This document shows positions 45,050 to 57,310 of a DNA stretch of 64,000 nucleotides, piece by piece. Origin of the DNA: Delphinus delphis (lineage: Eukaryota > Chordata > Mammalia > Artiodactyla > Delphinidae); assembly GCF_949987515.2 (NCBI RefSeq), contig NC_082697.1:20467730-20531729 (forward strand), read 5' to 3'. Numbering within the stretch: position 1 is the stretch's first letter; each line of letters begins with the position of its first letter. A program made the translations under genes and the position numbers. The notes beneath the pieces are model-generated. The model was not told where the DNA came from. It made no database searches and was given only the letters and a program-made list of their open reading frames with translations.

Positions 45050-45735
45050 GCAAAACCCCAAACCTGGTTAAACCCCACTCTCCACCTACTTTCCTCCTGC
45101 ACCCAGGCCGCCATACAGTGCAGGGGAAAAGAAAGACACAGTCATGCCCACCAGCTGTGCCTGAAATTCATGGTCTCAAGTGGGCCCTTAAGGTTGCCTG
45201 CTAGCCTCTATTTCCCTAACTTCTCTCTACCTTTTCCTCTCTCGTTCTTACTTTTAGAGTTTGCTTTCTATTTCACTGAGAAAATAATAGCAGTCAGGGA
45301 AGATAGTTCCACACGCTCCCACCACATCTTCCTACCTGTTTGCATCTCTGCCCACATACTGGGCCTTCCGTTACTAGGGATGAGCTGTCTGTGAGCCTAT
45401 CTAATGCCAGTCCTTCCATTTGGGCAATAGTTGCCAATCCCCCTACTACTAACCTATGTCTCTCCAGCAATTCCCTCCTCTTTCCTGGATCATCTGTTTC
45501 CCTGCTTTACTGGTTCATTCCTATCAGCATACAAACATGCTGTAATATTTTTCATCCTGCAAACAACACTCATGACCCTACAACCCTCTAGAGCTTCCTC
45601 CCCATTTCACTCTCACTTTTATAGCATAAAGCCTCAAACAACTTGTCTATACTTGCCATCTCCAGTCTTCCTCCCATTCTGTCTTGAATCCTGTCCAATC
45701 AGCCTGATTCCTACACTGGCCAACCAAAACCTCTT
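45050..45735 (+). mobile_element. Old LINE-like sequence, family unresolved
   Basis: A CT-rich run (ctctctaccttttcctctct ... cctctagagcttcctcccca) of the type seen in ancient LINE or non-LTR remnants. I cannot name the family. Confidence 0.35.
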
Positions 45736-45751
45736 GTCAAGATCATTGTGA

Positions 45752-45951
45752 GGGACTTCCCTGGCAGTCCAGTGCTTAAGACCTTGCCTTCCAATGCAGG
45801 GGTTGCAGGTTTGATCCCTGGTCGGGGAGCTAGGAACCCACATGCCTCACGGCCAAAAAAACCAAAACATAAAAAACAGAAGCAGTGTTATAACAAGTTC
45901 AATAACGACTTTAAAAATGGTCCACATTAAAAAAAATCTTAAAAAAAAAAA
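45752..45951 (+). mobile_element. CHR-type SINE, short form
   Basis: Head gggacttccctggcagtcca, tail aagcagtgttataacaagtt. A diverged duplication starts aagatc at about 45738 and 45952. Confidence 0.9.
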
Positions 45952-46101
45952 AAGATCGTCATGAGCTCCACGGTGTTAAATCTAATAGCCAATTTTTAGG
46001 CCTCATTTTCTTTGTGTAAATGAGAAGACATATATACAACTGTAAAGTGCTTCATAAATGTGAGACATTACCATTATCATGTATCAATATACTTTTTTTA
46101 A

Positions 46102-46441
46102 ATAAATTTATTTTATTTTTGCCTGCGTTGGGTCTTCATTGCTGCACGCGGGCTTTCTCTAGTTGCGGTGAGTAGGGGCTACTCTTCGTTGTGGTGCGCG
46201 GGCTTCTCATTGCAGTGGCTTCTCTTGTTGCAGAACATGGGCTCTAGGCACGTGGGCTTCAGTAGTTGTGGCACATGGGCTCCGTAGTTGTGGCTCGTGG
46301 GCTCTAGAGCACAGGCTCAGTAGTTGTGGCACACGGGCTTAGTTGCTCCCTGGCATGTGGGATCTTCCCAGACCAGGGTTCGAACCTGTGTCCCCTGCAT
46401 TGGCAGGCGGATTCTTAACCACTGCGCCACCAGGGAAGTCC
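46102..46441 (-). mobile_element. CHR SINE, long form, antisense
   Basis: Flanked by tcaatatacttttttaaat at about 46084 and 46442-46460. Between FAM83D and the 3' end of PPP1R16B. Confidence 0.94.
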
Positions 46442-46459
46442 TCAATATACTTTTTTAAA

Positions 46460-47259
46460 TGGATGAATGTCCGCTGCTACAAAGATACTTCCGTTCTTCC
46501 CCTCTCTCCCCATACCCAGCCTGTTTATGAAATTTTTCAAGCCCAAGTGTGGAGATTTCTATGTGTCCCTGCTCTGGCAGCCAGCATCCAGAAGGGTCCA
46601 AGACAGCATCCTTTTTCATCCTCTTCCAAGACACCAACAAACATCTGTATGTGACGAAAACAATGACCACTGTCTGGGGCTGTGCAGTCATAGAGTTTGT
46701 CAATCTCTCCATTGCCTAAGGTCAGAAGTGAGAATAACCACGGTCTCACCTGCTGAATTGTTGTAATAATGTGAAGTAGTATGTAGTATTTTACTTCCCC
46801 ACTATAAACTGTATGAGGAGAAGGACTGGGGTGGTTTGGGGGGAAGAGGATAGGACAGGTCAGTGCACTCCAAGAAGAGAACAGAAGAGAAGGGCAGCCC
46901 TGTTACGTATAAATGTGTCATCAGACAACCATTTGAAAGTGTGGGGGAAAATGGTATATGAGCTATTATAGGGCTCCATGTTAATTTCAAAAGAAGCATT
47001 TGACAGAGTGAAGCTCATTTCCAACCACCCTTCTTTTCTTGACTTCACCAGGTTTCACCTTCTTGCAGTCTAGAAAGATACCTCTCCGTATCTGAGCCCT
47101 CAGAGCTCCCTCTGATTCAGGGGCCAACTGAGAGAGCCCTCTGTGGTGGGATCAGGGGCCTGGAACCCTCCCCTGCCCTTCATCCCAGGCACTACCGTTT
47201 TGTGAATTCAAATCATTAGGGTTCAAGCGAGCTCATAGCAATGACCACAGCCACACTAA
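46460..47259. other. Gap between PPP1R16B 3' end and the nearest SINE
   Basis: Repeat-poor sequence with no recognised gene. It could be part of an alternative, longer PPP1R16B 3' UTR. Confidence 0.4.
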
Positions 47260-47279
47260 ACAGGTGTTATTAAAAGGAA

Positions 47280-47285
47280 TTTAAT
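47280..47285 (-). terminator. PPP1R16B: Candidate PPP1R16B polyadenylation signal
   Basis: ATTAAA on the minus strand in an AT-rich run, at the edge of the SINE-free block. It leaves roughly 3.2 kb to the FAM83D promoter, in keeping with the close spacing of these genes in human. Confidence 0.4.
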
Positions 47286-50200
47286 AATCTTAATTAAAAA
47301 CTCTTAACAGCGAATTCTGTCACAGGCCTTGGCAGCTGGAAGCAACTCCAGGGGCGCGCCCCTCTGGGATGTGGTCGAGCCACAGTCTCGAACATGGGGC
47401 TCACCACTGCCGCATGGCGTGGTGCTACCTGGAAGTTACTTCAATACAATATCAAAGATCCACGAGGGTTTTTTTTAAAAAAAGTTTTAAATATATTAGA
47501 CTCTCTTGATTGCCATTTTTACACAAAGCTGCTGATACAGTATACAGAGTTTTAACTTTTTTTTTTCACATAAAATACATTTTTCTTAAATGTTCTCTGT
47601 ACATCAGTGGCTTCTGGTCTGGTGAATTATTGCGGAGGGCTGTGGGTCTACAGACTTTTCCTGGGTGCACAGAGCCAGGCCCCGCACTGTGGCACTTGCA
47701 ATGCCCATGGGAAGCAGGCCCTCCGGCCAACTGGCCAACAAGAGACTGTCGAGGAAAGCTTCTAGCAGAGGCGGTCACTTCTGCGGAGTCACCCACTGAC
47801 CACATGACTCTTTGCTCTTATGTGCCCTGGGGGAGGGGAGGCTGTCCCCAAGCCACAATAGCAAGAGTTAAATACAGTCCTTCTGGGCATCCCGTAAGGA
47901 GCGCCCTTCTGGAAAGTGTCCCAGTATTCTGCTCTGGGAAAGCAAGTGGAAGGGAGAACTCAAGATCAAAAGATATCTGACACCAACAACCAAAATGGTC
48001 TCATGTTACTACAAGGCCAGCAAACTGGTGGGTAGGACAGGGGACACAGCTTTGTTATCTTTTCTAAGCCTATTGAAATTGACCAAACAGTACAGAGCAG
48101 TTTCACCAATGCTGCATATTTGATGGAGAACTACATCCTGAAGTCTTCAGAAGACCTGGGCTTAGGGTGCACTCAACTTCCTGGAGCTACTCTCAGGCCA
48201 GAAACTCACTCTCTGGTGATAGCCACCAATTTTCAGTTGTTTGGGGCATAAGGTGGGAGCAAGGGCGAGAGCTCAGAGGGAGCCATGTGGCACAGGCTTT
48301 AGAAGTAGCCTTCTTTCATCCGCCAGGAACTGCCACCAGACCTGGGTCTAAGCGGGAGCTGGGCATCTGGTCGACCTTGCCAGCTTTCTCCCTGCTCCTT
48401 GATCCACACCTGCCAGGAATAGAGGCAGACTCATGAGGAAAGTTTTCGATATTAAAGGAGAAGCTCCTTTTCCTCCCAATATCCGTTGGTGGGGCAGGAC
48501 TAGGTAATAAATGAGCAAAAATGAGGAAGAGACAATGAGCTTAAGAACCTGAGATGCATTTGGCAACAAGTTCCAGACTCCTTGTTCTTCTAGACACTGA
48601 CTTCAAACTGGTATTATACAGTGGCTGAAAGATGCTGGCCTAAAGGCAGTTATCCTTGAAAGTCCCAGGTGGACTTGGGATGGTATCTGCCTGGAACCCA
48701 AGATACAGCATCTCCATTTAGTGGCAAATGTTATCCAGGGGTGGTGATGTCAGCAGCTTCCCAGCTAAAGAAATGCATACGCTAGGGATTCTAGGAGCAG
48801 AAAAGTAAAGGGTTGCTGGACTAGGATGCAGCCTTTCTGTCTCAGGTGAACTGAATGGGGCTGTTGATGCTCATGACCATGAGGATGGTCATGACCATCA
48901 TCAAAGGATGAGACCTCACTCTCTCATTCCTCCTTTATCCCTGGAACCTAATACAGTGCCTGGTGAGTCACAGCTACTCAATAAACTACATGAGTGAATA
49001 AATGAATGACTTTGGCCCCAGCTTGTCCCTTGACACCGAGGAGACCCACAGGGAAAGTTCCCCCAGGTACTTGAAGGGAATGGTTTATCCCCGACTGAAA
49101 ACACGCGCTAAAGCCCAAGAGTCTGCAGTTGGCTCCTGTCAGGGGATCAGCTGGGAGTCCCAGCCTTCTGGGTGGGAGAGGAACGGCCCAGGAGGCAGGA
49201 AGCAAAGGAGGAAGGAGGGAACAGCCAGAAGGGCTCAGAGCGGGCAATAAATACCTTCAGTCTCTGGCCCCTGAGCAAACAGATCTGAAAACGTACACAG
49301 CTCTCTCCTAGGAGCGTGTGTCTTCCCTCAGCACCTCCCAGCTTGCAGCTCAAGTGGGCTCAAGAGGAATTTCAGTGTCAGTCTGATCTGAACACTATTT
49401 TAAAGCCTAAAAGGCATGTGTGTTTTGAATCATCCCTGCCCTGCTCCAGCCATAGGATGAGATGATGGAGAGTCAGCCCCAGACCCCAGGGATGTGGCAG
49501 GTGTCACGCACACCTGTCTGAAGTCGCCTGACCTGCCTTTCCACCCTGGACTGGATCCGTCCTGGAGCTGGGGTGGGAGTGGCCTGGTGCTGTGACTCTC
49601 CCTGCATCCAGGAGCACTGTTCTCTGACCCAGCTGCCCTGCTCCTGGTAAAGCATCAGCGAGGCCCTTGGGATCCAGCTCTGCCTCTGGGCTATGGGAGC
49701 CATGGCGACCACAGTGGAGGACTGGGACAAACAGCAGACCTCATTACTAGGACTGTGGCACAAGGGGGCTCCTCCAGCCCCAGCCTCTGGCCCAGATGTC
49801 CCTCGGTGAGAATTTCTCACAAGCTCAGAAAGAAAAGGGTTAAAGGAAACCCAGATTTGCCCCCCAAATTCCAGAATCTGGACCTCAGGGGCCCCTTCAG
49901 AGCTCTAAAGAGGTAGTTTTAGACAAGTAAAGGGTGCACAGAGCAGGAAACAAACCTGCAGTTCGTTAGTTATACCAGAAGGTTTTGGCCGATTCCACGG
50001 ACAGCGCCCAACTCGTGGGCAACAATTTCAAAGGGGCTCACGAGAGAATGCAGTGAAGAGGTGGCAGGCAGCCTGTCTCTCATAGGCTTCCCTCCGCAGC
50101 ATCAGAAAGATTGGGGCTATGAAATAGTAGAGCTGGGCAAGACCCAACTACAGCCCCACCACCGCTCTCCTGAATGCAGTGCAGGGTGTTGGACCATGTG

Positions 50201-51155
50201 CACCTCGGATTTTCAGCCTTGGGCTGTCACCACTCTGGCAGGAGCAGGATGGGAGCTCCTGGGCCAGACAGGAACTCACAAGGGCCAACTGGCAAACCCG
50301 TCTCACCAAGCATTCCAGAAAATGCAAAGCTGGCCTGGGAGTGCTGAGCATTCACTCTGGGAGAGGTAGGGGCCCCGGCAGCCCCCCACTGCTCACTCTG
50401 ATGGCTTCGTCTGAGGAGGGCCGGCTGAGACAGGCTGGACTGAAATCAGCCGAATATTCACAAAGGTTGGCCAGGGCGCTGGGCTCTCTCATGGTTACCA
50501 GAGATGTCTGCAGAAATTAACAACATGAATTCGCCTCTCTCCCTGGAAAAGCCCTTCCAACTGAAGTTTCTCGCTTAGCTTCATTTGTCCAACACCAGTC
50601 AGTAAAACCTAGTGATCGTGATACTGTTCAGGAAAGAAAACTAATTCAGTGGACCCCCTTCCCAACCTGAAGCTTTGTAGCCTAAAAGAATTCTTTCAGC
50701 AAATGCACTTTTGGAAACACTACCTTTGTTCTCTCTCCCCTCCATCTTTTGATGCTTCCACCCAAGAGCAAAATATGATTTGGATTATTCCAGGATTGGA
50801 ATAGCCAGGTTTTCCACCTTGGCCCCTGGGCACTCACACAGCTGGCACTTGGCACAAGCAAGGCTGTGGGGAGCAGGCCTACGCCCGTGTCATCCACCCG
50901 ACGTGGGCGCATAGCTCCCTCTGGATGCAGAGAGGACCTCCTGTTCCTGCCGGATGTGGATGATGATAGCAAACCCTGGTAGGGCTCTGGGCAGGCTGAC
51001 AGGTATCAGCTTAGCAGGCCTCCTCCCCTGCTAAAGCCATGTTGGCAGTGGCGACAAAACTCTGAGTCTTAACTTCAGTCCTCTTGGGAAGAGCCCACAA
51101 ATTCTCAGTCCCACCTGCTTCCCATGAGCCCAGCTGTGTCATCCCTACACATGTT

Positions 51156-51159
<4 letters not shown>

Positions 51160-51203
<44 letters not shown>
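51160..51203. repeat. (TG)n microsatellite in PPP1R16B 3' UTR
   Basis: About 22 uninterrupted TG units on the plus strand, read as CA repeats in the transcript. Likely length-polymorphic. Confidence 0.95.
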
Positions 51204-51205
<2 letters not shown>

Positions 51206-51537
51206 TGATATGTCACATGTGAGTACTGGTCCAGAGAAGCCTTTACCAACAACAGAACCGGAATCCCAGCCCGCGCTCCCGAAATCTGACAGCAGGATGA
51301 GTCAGGAAGCCACTATGGGCCTTGTGTTTGATGGCAGACAGTGCGGCAAGAAGCAGAACCGTGGGAAGTGGTGATGCTATGGGCAGCTGGCTGAGAGGTG
51401 AGGTTAGCGTTCCTCTGGAAAGCAGAGCCCAGCTCTCCCCAGCTGCCCTCGGAAGCCTCCCCAGCCAGGGCTGCTGGGCTGGCCTGGATTCCAGGGACCC
51501 TCTCCCCAAAGCATCCCTCCCCTCCATCCCTCAGGGA

Positions 51538-52047
51538 CTAGGAGATGCGGCAGCAGCCGTGGACCTTCTCCTCCATTTCCTCCATGGGGGCCTTGAACTT
51601 CAAGAGTGGGGGGTCTCCACTGGTGACCGTGTAATACACCGAGGTCCCATTGCTGCTGTACGGGGAAGTTCTGCCTCCGATCAAAGGGGCCTTGCCTTCG
51701 CTGCCGCCCTCACCCGTCCTGCCCATGCCGCTACCCAGATGGGTGCTCAGGAAGGGGTGGCTGAGCAGCTTGGCAGCAGCCCGCTGCCGCTTCAGCTCCA
51801 GAAGCGTCTGGGGGCTCTGTTCCTTGTAGCCACTCCAGGGCGGGGTGGCATCAGCCATGCCAGGGTTGCCATAGGCCATGTTGTAGTCCGGCACCTCATG
51901 CACTTTCCAGACGTCCCCGTTGGACAGCGCATACTGGTAGGTGCTGACCGGAGCCCGGAGGCCGTTCTCAACAGGCACGTCCATTTCACTTCGTGGGATC
52001 TTGGTAGGAAACTCGGAGAGCAGCACGGGCTTCTCCAGCCTGGGGTT
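51538..52047 (-). CDS. PPP1R16B: PPP1R16B last coding exon with CAAX box
   Basis: The exon has 169 codons plus TAG, starting NPRLEKPVLLSEFPTKIP and ending MEEKVHGCCRIS. The terminal CRIS is a CAAX prenylation box, and the preceding cysteine could be palmitoylated; together they anchor the PP1 complex at the membrane. The middle is a proline- and serine-rich tail conserved with human. The acceptor is ccctcaag before 52047, and the stop is at 51540-51538. Confidence 0.97.
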   Translation of the reverse strand, partial: NPRLEKPVLLSEFPTKIPRSEMDVPVENGLRAPVSTYQYALSNGDVWKVHEVPDYNMAYGNPGMADATPPWSGYKEQSPQTLLELKRQRAAAKLLSHPFLSTHLGSGMGRTGEGGSEGKAPLIGGRTSPYSSNGTSVYYTVTSGDPPLLKFKAPMEEMEEKVHGCCRIS

Positions 52048-52747
52048 CTTGAGGGTGAGAAGGACAACGTTACCAGCTGGCTGGAAGATCTGAACCCATA
52101 CCCCACTTGTGCCTCTGCTGAAAGCATGATTGTTTGGGCCTGTCCTCATCCGTTTTCCCTACCTGGGTAATAAGATTTCTATTTTCCTTTGGGGAACTCA
52201 CCAATCTATGGGTTTTGATAGAGCTGACCAGCTCTCACCTTTGCTCCCAGCAAAAGACCATGACCCCAGGCCTGGCCAATCAATAAACTCCCTACAGGAA
52301 TTGGTTCAGGGGTGGGTTCCTGACTGAAATTGGTTCAGCGAAACTCAATCCTGGGACTTGTGCTAGAAAAGTTGGGAAAGAGCAGATCTATTTCTGTAGG
52401 AACTACGCTGGTAAGAATGATGTACTGCGGAGATACAATTTCAAAGGGTCTACTTGGCTGTGAAGCCGGCACTAAGGAAGCCTGAGAGAGAGACAGAGAC
52501 TGAGAGAAAGAGAGACTGCATCCTGATGATACGTTTTGAGCCCCTGGATCCACTTGGCCCCAGACTTTCCAGTTACATAAGCCAATGCATCTCTTTTTTG
52601 TGTAAGTCGATTTTAGTTGGGTCACTTGTAATCCTTCCTCTTAGCCCCTGGTATATCTCCACTACAAATGGAAGACGCTCTTACCCAGAGATCTTTTATA
52701 CCTAGAAATCCCTGGGTAATAAGAGCTTTAAAAGTAGCTGCAGCCTA

Positions 52748-52929
52748 TGGGCTGCCCTGGTGGCGCAGTGGTTGGGAGTCCGCCTGCCGATGCAGGGGAC
52801 ACAGGTTCGTGCCCCGGTCCGGGAGGATCCCGCGTGCCGCGGAGTGGCTGGGCCCGTGGGCCGTGGCCGCCGGGCCTGCGCGTCTGGGGCCGCAGCGGTG
52901 GGAGGCCCGCGTACCACAAAAAAAATTAA
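52748..52929 (+). mobile_element. Young CHR SINE with internal deletion
   Basis: Perfect 18-bp duplication aaaagtagctgcagccta at 52730-52747 and 52930-52947. About 26 bp of the usual gcctgtgctccgcaacggga region is missing. Confidence 0.95.
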
Positions 52930-53285
52930 AAAAGTAGCTGCAGCCTAGAAACTATGACTAAAAGGTAGATTCATCTGACAGTGACGAAAATATAAAGCAT
53001 AGCAAAGTCAAAAGACACATGAAAAACTAGAAATATATTTACAACCTATAAGAGAAAAGGGACTAATTTCCAAATGTATAAAGAGTTCTTAAAAGTCCAT
53101 TTGAAAAAGCCCAACTACCCAACAGAAAAAACAGGCAAAGGACATTAATATTCAAATCACAGCAAAATGTAGATCTATATAGCATATAAATATAGGAAAA
53201 ATTTTCAATCTCACAAATAGTTAATGACATAAAAATCTAAACAACAAAATATCATTTTTACCCATCACATTGACAAATTTTAAAA

Positions 53286-53463
53286 AAAATATTTATTTAT
53301 TTATTATTTATTTATTTTTGGCTGCGTCGGGTCTTTGTTGTGGTACGCGGGCTCGGTAGTTGTGGCGCACGGGCTCAGTTGCCCGGATCCTGACCAGGGA
53401 TCGAACCTCTGTCCTGTGCATTAGAAGGTGGATTCTTAACCACTGGACCATCATGGAAGTCCC
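53286..53463 (-). mobile_element. CHR SINE, internally shortened, antisense
   Basis: Tail tatttatttatttttggctg, then a shortened body ending atcatggaagtccc. It interrupts an L1 fragment, whose gacaaat motif recurs on the far side of the SINE pair. Confidence 0.85.
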
Positions 53464-53466
53464 AAC

Positions 53467-53598
53467 ACATTTTTTTTTTGGTTGGCGGGGAAGCGTACTG
53501 AGTGGCTTGTGGAATCTCAGTTCCCTGACCAGGGATCAAACCTGGGCCTTCAGCAGTGAAAGCACAGAGTCCTAACCACTGGACTGCCAGAGAATTCC
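53467..53598 (-). mobile_element. CHR-type SINE, short form, antisense
   Basis: Reads ggaatctcagttccctgacc to gactgccagagaattcct. Sits head to tail with the preceding SINE inside the same L1. Confidence 0.85.
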
Positions 53599-54111
53599 TG
53601 ACAAATATTTTTAAAGTTTGTTATTATTCAGTGCTTGCAGGGGTGTGGGAAGTAGACAGGAGTGTCAACTGCCACAACTTCTCTGGAGGGCAATGTCACA
53701 CCATCCACAAAAAAAAAAAAATTTTTTTTTAAGAAAAATATATACTTTGCACAAGCATGCCCATTTCTAGGACTTTGTTTCACAGATAGATTCCCTCAGG
53801 GGAGCATGAAAACCGTCATTAGGCAGGTGGGAAATTATGGCAAGTACTTGTATTAGACTGTTCTGGAGCTGGTAGGAAAAAATGAAGGAAGTCTCTATGT
53901 GCTGACTTGTGATTCCAAGAATCTGATTTCTTGGAAAGATCTCCAAGAAATATATAATTAGATTAAAATATGGTAAGGAGAGGGATGCTTCCCATAGCAA
54001 GTTTCCATTTATGTGTGTGTTTCTTCTGTTTCTTCAGTGGCTTCTTCTGAACTATGCAGGCAAACTGATGACAAATGGGATGGGAGGATGCAGATTCTTG
54101 ATGGTCTAAAT

Positions 54112-54262
54112 CAGTGCTTCTCATACTTTCATGTGCATATGAGTCACCTGGGGCTCTTGTTAAAATGTATATTCTGATTCACTAGGTCTGGGTTGGGACC
54201 CAAATTTCAGCATTTCTAACACGTTCCTGCGAATAATTTGAGCAGCAGGGATGGAAGACACT
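54112..54262 (+). mobile_element. MER5A-like hAT MITE
   Basis: Contains cagtgcttctcatactttca, gattcactaggtctgggttg and agcatttctaacacgttcct. Confidence 0.75.
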
Positions 54263-54299
54263 CGTTCTCAGCCTTGAGTGCATATTGGAATCATCTGGG

Positions 54300-54900
54300 A
54301 GATTTTAAACACATGCAATGCCGAACTGAAAAGCAACATGCTGTGTGATTCAATCAACATACTGTATGATTTTGGAAAAGGCAAAACTTTGGAGATGGTA
54401 AAAAGATCAGTGATTGCCTGGGGTTGGGAAGGGATGAATAGGGAGCATCAGGGATTTTTAGGGCAATGAAAATATTCTGTATGACACTTTAATGATGGAC
54501 ACATGACATTATATATTTGTTAAAATCCATAGAACGTACAACCAGAAAAGTGAACCCTAATGGAAACTATGGACTTTAGTTAATATAATGTATCAGTATT
54601 GGCTCATCAATGATAACATGTATACTACACTAAAGCAAGAGGTTAATAATAGTGGAAACAGGGGGGCATGATAACGAGGGTATATTGGAACTGTCTGTAC
54701 TTCCCACTTCTTTTTCTTTTTTTTTTTTTTGGCTGTATCGCAGCGTGTGGGATCTTAGTTACCCGACCGGGGATCAAACCCATACCCCTGCAGTGGAAGC
54801 GTGGAGTCTTAACCATTGGACCACCAGGGAATTCCCCCCACTTATTTATCTGTAAACCTAAAACTAGTCAAAAAGTAAATAAATACATAAAGTCTATTCA
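54300..54900 (+). mobile_element. L1 3' UTR, split by a SINE
   Basis: Contains gatcagtgattgcctggggt, cagggatttttagggcaatg, gaaccctaatggaaactatg and, after the SINE at 54713, ctgtaaacctaaaactagtc. Confidence 0.85.
54713..54834 (-). mobile_element. CHR-type SINE, short form, antisense
   Basis: Poly-T, then ggctgtatcgcagcgtgtgg to ccaccagggaattccc. Flanked by cccacttctttt and cccacttatttat. Interrupts an L1 3' UTR. Confidence 0.88.
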
Positions 54901-54916
54901 TTAAATAGATAAATAG

Positions 54917-55245
54917 GGACTTCCCTGGTGGCGCAGTGGTTAAGAATCCGCCTGCCAATGCAGGTGACAAGCGTTCAATCTCTGGTCCAGGAGGATCCCA
55001 CATGCCACAGAGCAACTAAGCCCGTGCACCACAACTACTGAGCCTGCACTCTAGAGCCTGCGAGCCACAACTACTGAGCCCTCGTGCCACAACTACTGAA
55101 GCCCACGTGCCCGTGCTCCACAACAAGTGAAGCCACCGCAATGAGAAGCCCGCGCACTGCAGCCAAGAGTAGCCCCTGCTCGCCGCAACTAGAGGAAGCC
55201 CGTGAGCAACAATGAAGACCCAATGCAGCCAAAGATTAATTAATT
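54917..55245 (+). mobile_element. CHR SINE, long form
   Basis: Head gggacttccctggtggcgca, with a tail of (attaatta)n. Inserted between an L1 tail and a MER20-like piece. Confidence 0.92.
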
Positions 55246-55249
55246 AATT

Positions 55250-55400
55250 AATACAATGCCTGAGCCCCAAGCCTGGAGATTCTGATTTAATCAGTTGGGA
55301 CTGCAGCCTGGACATCAGGTTTTTTCAAAACAAAAACAAAACACCACCCCAAGGTGATTTTCTTTTACAGTTAAGATTGTGAACCACTGGTTGAAGAGAC
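55250..55400 (+). mobile_element. MER20-like hAT MITE fragment
   Basis: Contains ggagattctgatttaatcag, gcagcctggacatcaggttt and ttgtgaaccactggttg. Confidence 0.65.
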
Positions 55401-55542
55401 GGGGTTGTCTTATTACTGCTGTGCCTGCTATCAGTGAATCAGCTCTGCCCAAACTATGTACCCAAGCCAGCCCTGGGGGTTAACAGCACAGAGCCTTGGC
55501 AGAAACCTGACTTGGGAGTCAGGCTGAGCAAATACTCCCTTA

Positions 55543-55737
55543 GATCAGTGGTTCTCAAATTCATGCATGCATCATAATCCTTTGCAGGGCTGGTTAAAAC
55601 AGAGAGTGCTGGGCCTCAGCCCCAGGGACTGATTTGGTACATCTGGGGTGGGGCCTGAGAATCTGCATTTCTAACAAGTTCCCAGGTGACACTGACACTG
55701 CTGGTCCAGGGACCACACTTTGAGAATCCCTACCTTA
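55543..55737 (+). mobile_element. MER5A hAT MITE
   Basis: Near-consensus: cagtggttctcaaattcatg, ggtggggcctgagaatctgc, aacaagttcccaggtgacac, ggaccacactttgagaatcc. Confidence 0.88.
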
Positions 55738-56289
55738 TAGACTATTATGTCCTTGACAGCACCTAAGGCCTTGAAAGGTAGTAGGAACAAAAAAGGAAGG
55801 AGCTTTGAGCTTTGCAGCTGTATCCTGTGACCTCCTTGTTCCCTCTGGGGCTGGGACAGGGACCCTGGACCCTGACGGTTTCCCTGGGACAGGACTTCTG
55901 AGCACCTGAGAGAGGACTGCCTGCTTCTGGCTATGCCATCTCTGTACCCTGTCTTCTCCTCCCTGGTCTGAAACCCCAGCCCCTGAGGCCAAGTGGCCCA
56001 TCTGATTGCTTTCACTCAACTCCAGATAAACTGAAGCCTTGATGAGGAATCTCCAGAAATTAACAACAACAACAAACTCAGACCTAACTCAGGCTGGTCT
56101 CCAGCATCCCTATCCCCCCACCCTTTCCCTACAGGGCTAATGGTTTATGAAACTCTACATCAATGAGCACTTCTGAGAGAATCCTGGGGCCTGTGAGATC
56201 TGAATAGACACACGGAAAGGAGCAGGCGTGGAGAGGGAAACCCCTGAGGGTTTCTTGAAGAATCTCAGTCTCTCCTATGAATCAATAAG

Positions 56290-57310
56290 GAAAAGATAAA
56301 CAGCCCAATAAAAAAGGGCTAAAGAACAGATGAAGCACGAAGAGATAACCAGTTGGCCAATAAGCACAAGAAAAGGTTCAACATCATCCACCATCGGGAA
56401 AAACAAACTAAAAATTTGAGCTACACAGCAACCCCACCAGGACGGCTCACACGCAGAGAACTAACTATCCCAACAGCTGGCAAGAAAGGCGCCTTCACTG
56501 CTGAAGGGAGAGCAGACAGGTACAACTGCTCTGGAAAACTGCCTGGTGGGATCTCTGAAAGGTACATATCGCCTACCCCGTGACTCATACCGCATTCCTT
56601 GGTAAATACCCTCCAGAAAACAGCGCTTGTGTCCATCAAAAGACACACACAAGGATGTCCGGAGCAGCTTTATTCAAAATAGCCCAGGCTGGAAACAACC
56701 CAAATGTCCACCAACGGACGAATGGACACATAAATTGTAGACTATGTAAATAATAGAATTTACAGAGCAATGAAAAAGAATGAACTGCTGCTGAATGCCA
56801 CCACGTGGAGGAATCTCGGAGACACAAAGAAACCAAACACAGGGCTTCCCTGGTGGCGCAGTGGTTGAGAGTCCGCCTGCCGATGCAAGGGACGCGGGTT
56901 CGTGCCCCGGTCCGGGAAGATCCCACATGCCGCGGAGCGGCTGCGCCCGTGAGCCATGGCCGCTGAGCCTGCGCGTCCAGAGCCTGTGCTCCGCAACGGG
57001 AGATGCCACAACAGGGAGAGGCCCGCGTACCATCCCCCCCAAAAAAGAAACCAAACACAAAGAACCATAGACTGCCTGGGTCCATTCATATGCAGATGCA
57101 GGTGCAAAACTAATCTTTAGTGCTCCAAGTTAAATAGTGGCTACCTTTGGGGTGGGAGAAGTCCTTGGAAAAGAGAACATGGGAGCCTTCTGGGATGACA
57201 AAAATGCTCTATACTTTCATCGGAAGGTATGTGTTTGTAAGTTTATTGAAAAATTCATTTAAGCTTTGTGTACTTAATACAAGTTACACATGAATCACAA
57301 AGAAAAAATA
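56290..57310 (+). mobile_element. L1 ORF2 3' region and 3' UTR, split by a young SINE
   Basis: Contains gttggccaataagcacaaga, ggaaacaacccaaatgtcca, aatgaaaaagaatgaactgc, then after the SINE tggctacctttggggtggga and an A-rich end. No intact reading frame. Confidence 0.85.
56842..57043 (+). mobile_element. Young cetacean-type CHR SINE
   Basis: Perfect 16-bp duplication aaagaaaccaaacaca at 56826-56841 and 57044-57059. It splits an L1 fragment. The 3' end reads ccatcccccccaaaa, unlike the usual ccgcaaaa. Confidence 0.95.

Larger units (their letters stand above)
47260..51537 (-). other. PPP1R16B: PPP1R16B 3' UTR (inferred)
   Basis: About 4.3 kb downstream of the stop contains no recognised SINE, LINE or DNA transposon, whereas both sides are dense in them. 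That is how a long constrained 3' UTR looks, and the human gene also has a long one. A minus-strand ATTAAA at 47285-47280 is a plausible end. The only simple repeat is the (TG)n tract at 51160-51203. Open frames in this stretch have no recognisable product. Confidence 0.6.
52950..54010 (+). mobile_element. L1 ORF2 3' region, degenerate, split by two SINEs
   Basis: Contains gggactaatttccaaatgta, acaggcaaaggacattaata, ggagggcaatgtcacaccat and catgcccatttctaggactt, following the order of L1 ORF2 to 3' UTR. Full of stops. Confidence 0.8.

Noticed and set aside
47510..47980. A 156-codon plus-strand open frame
   Set aside because: It lies antisense in the inferred PPP1R16B 3' UTR and has no family resemblance.
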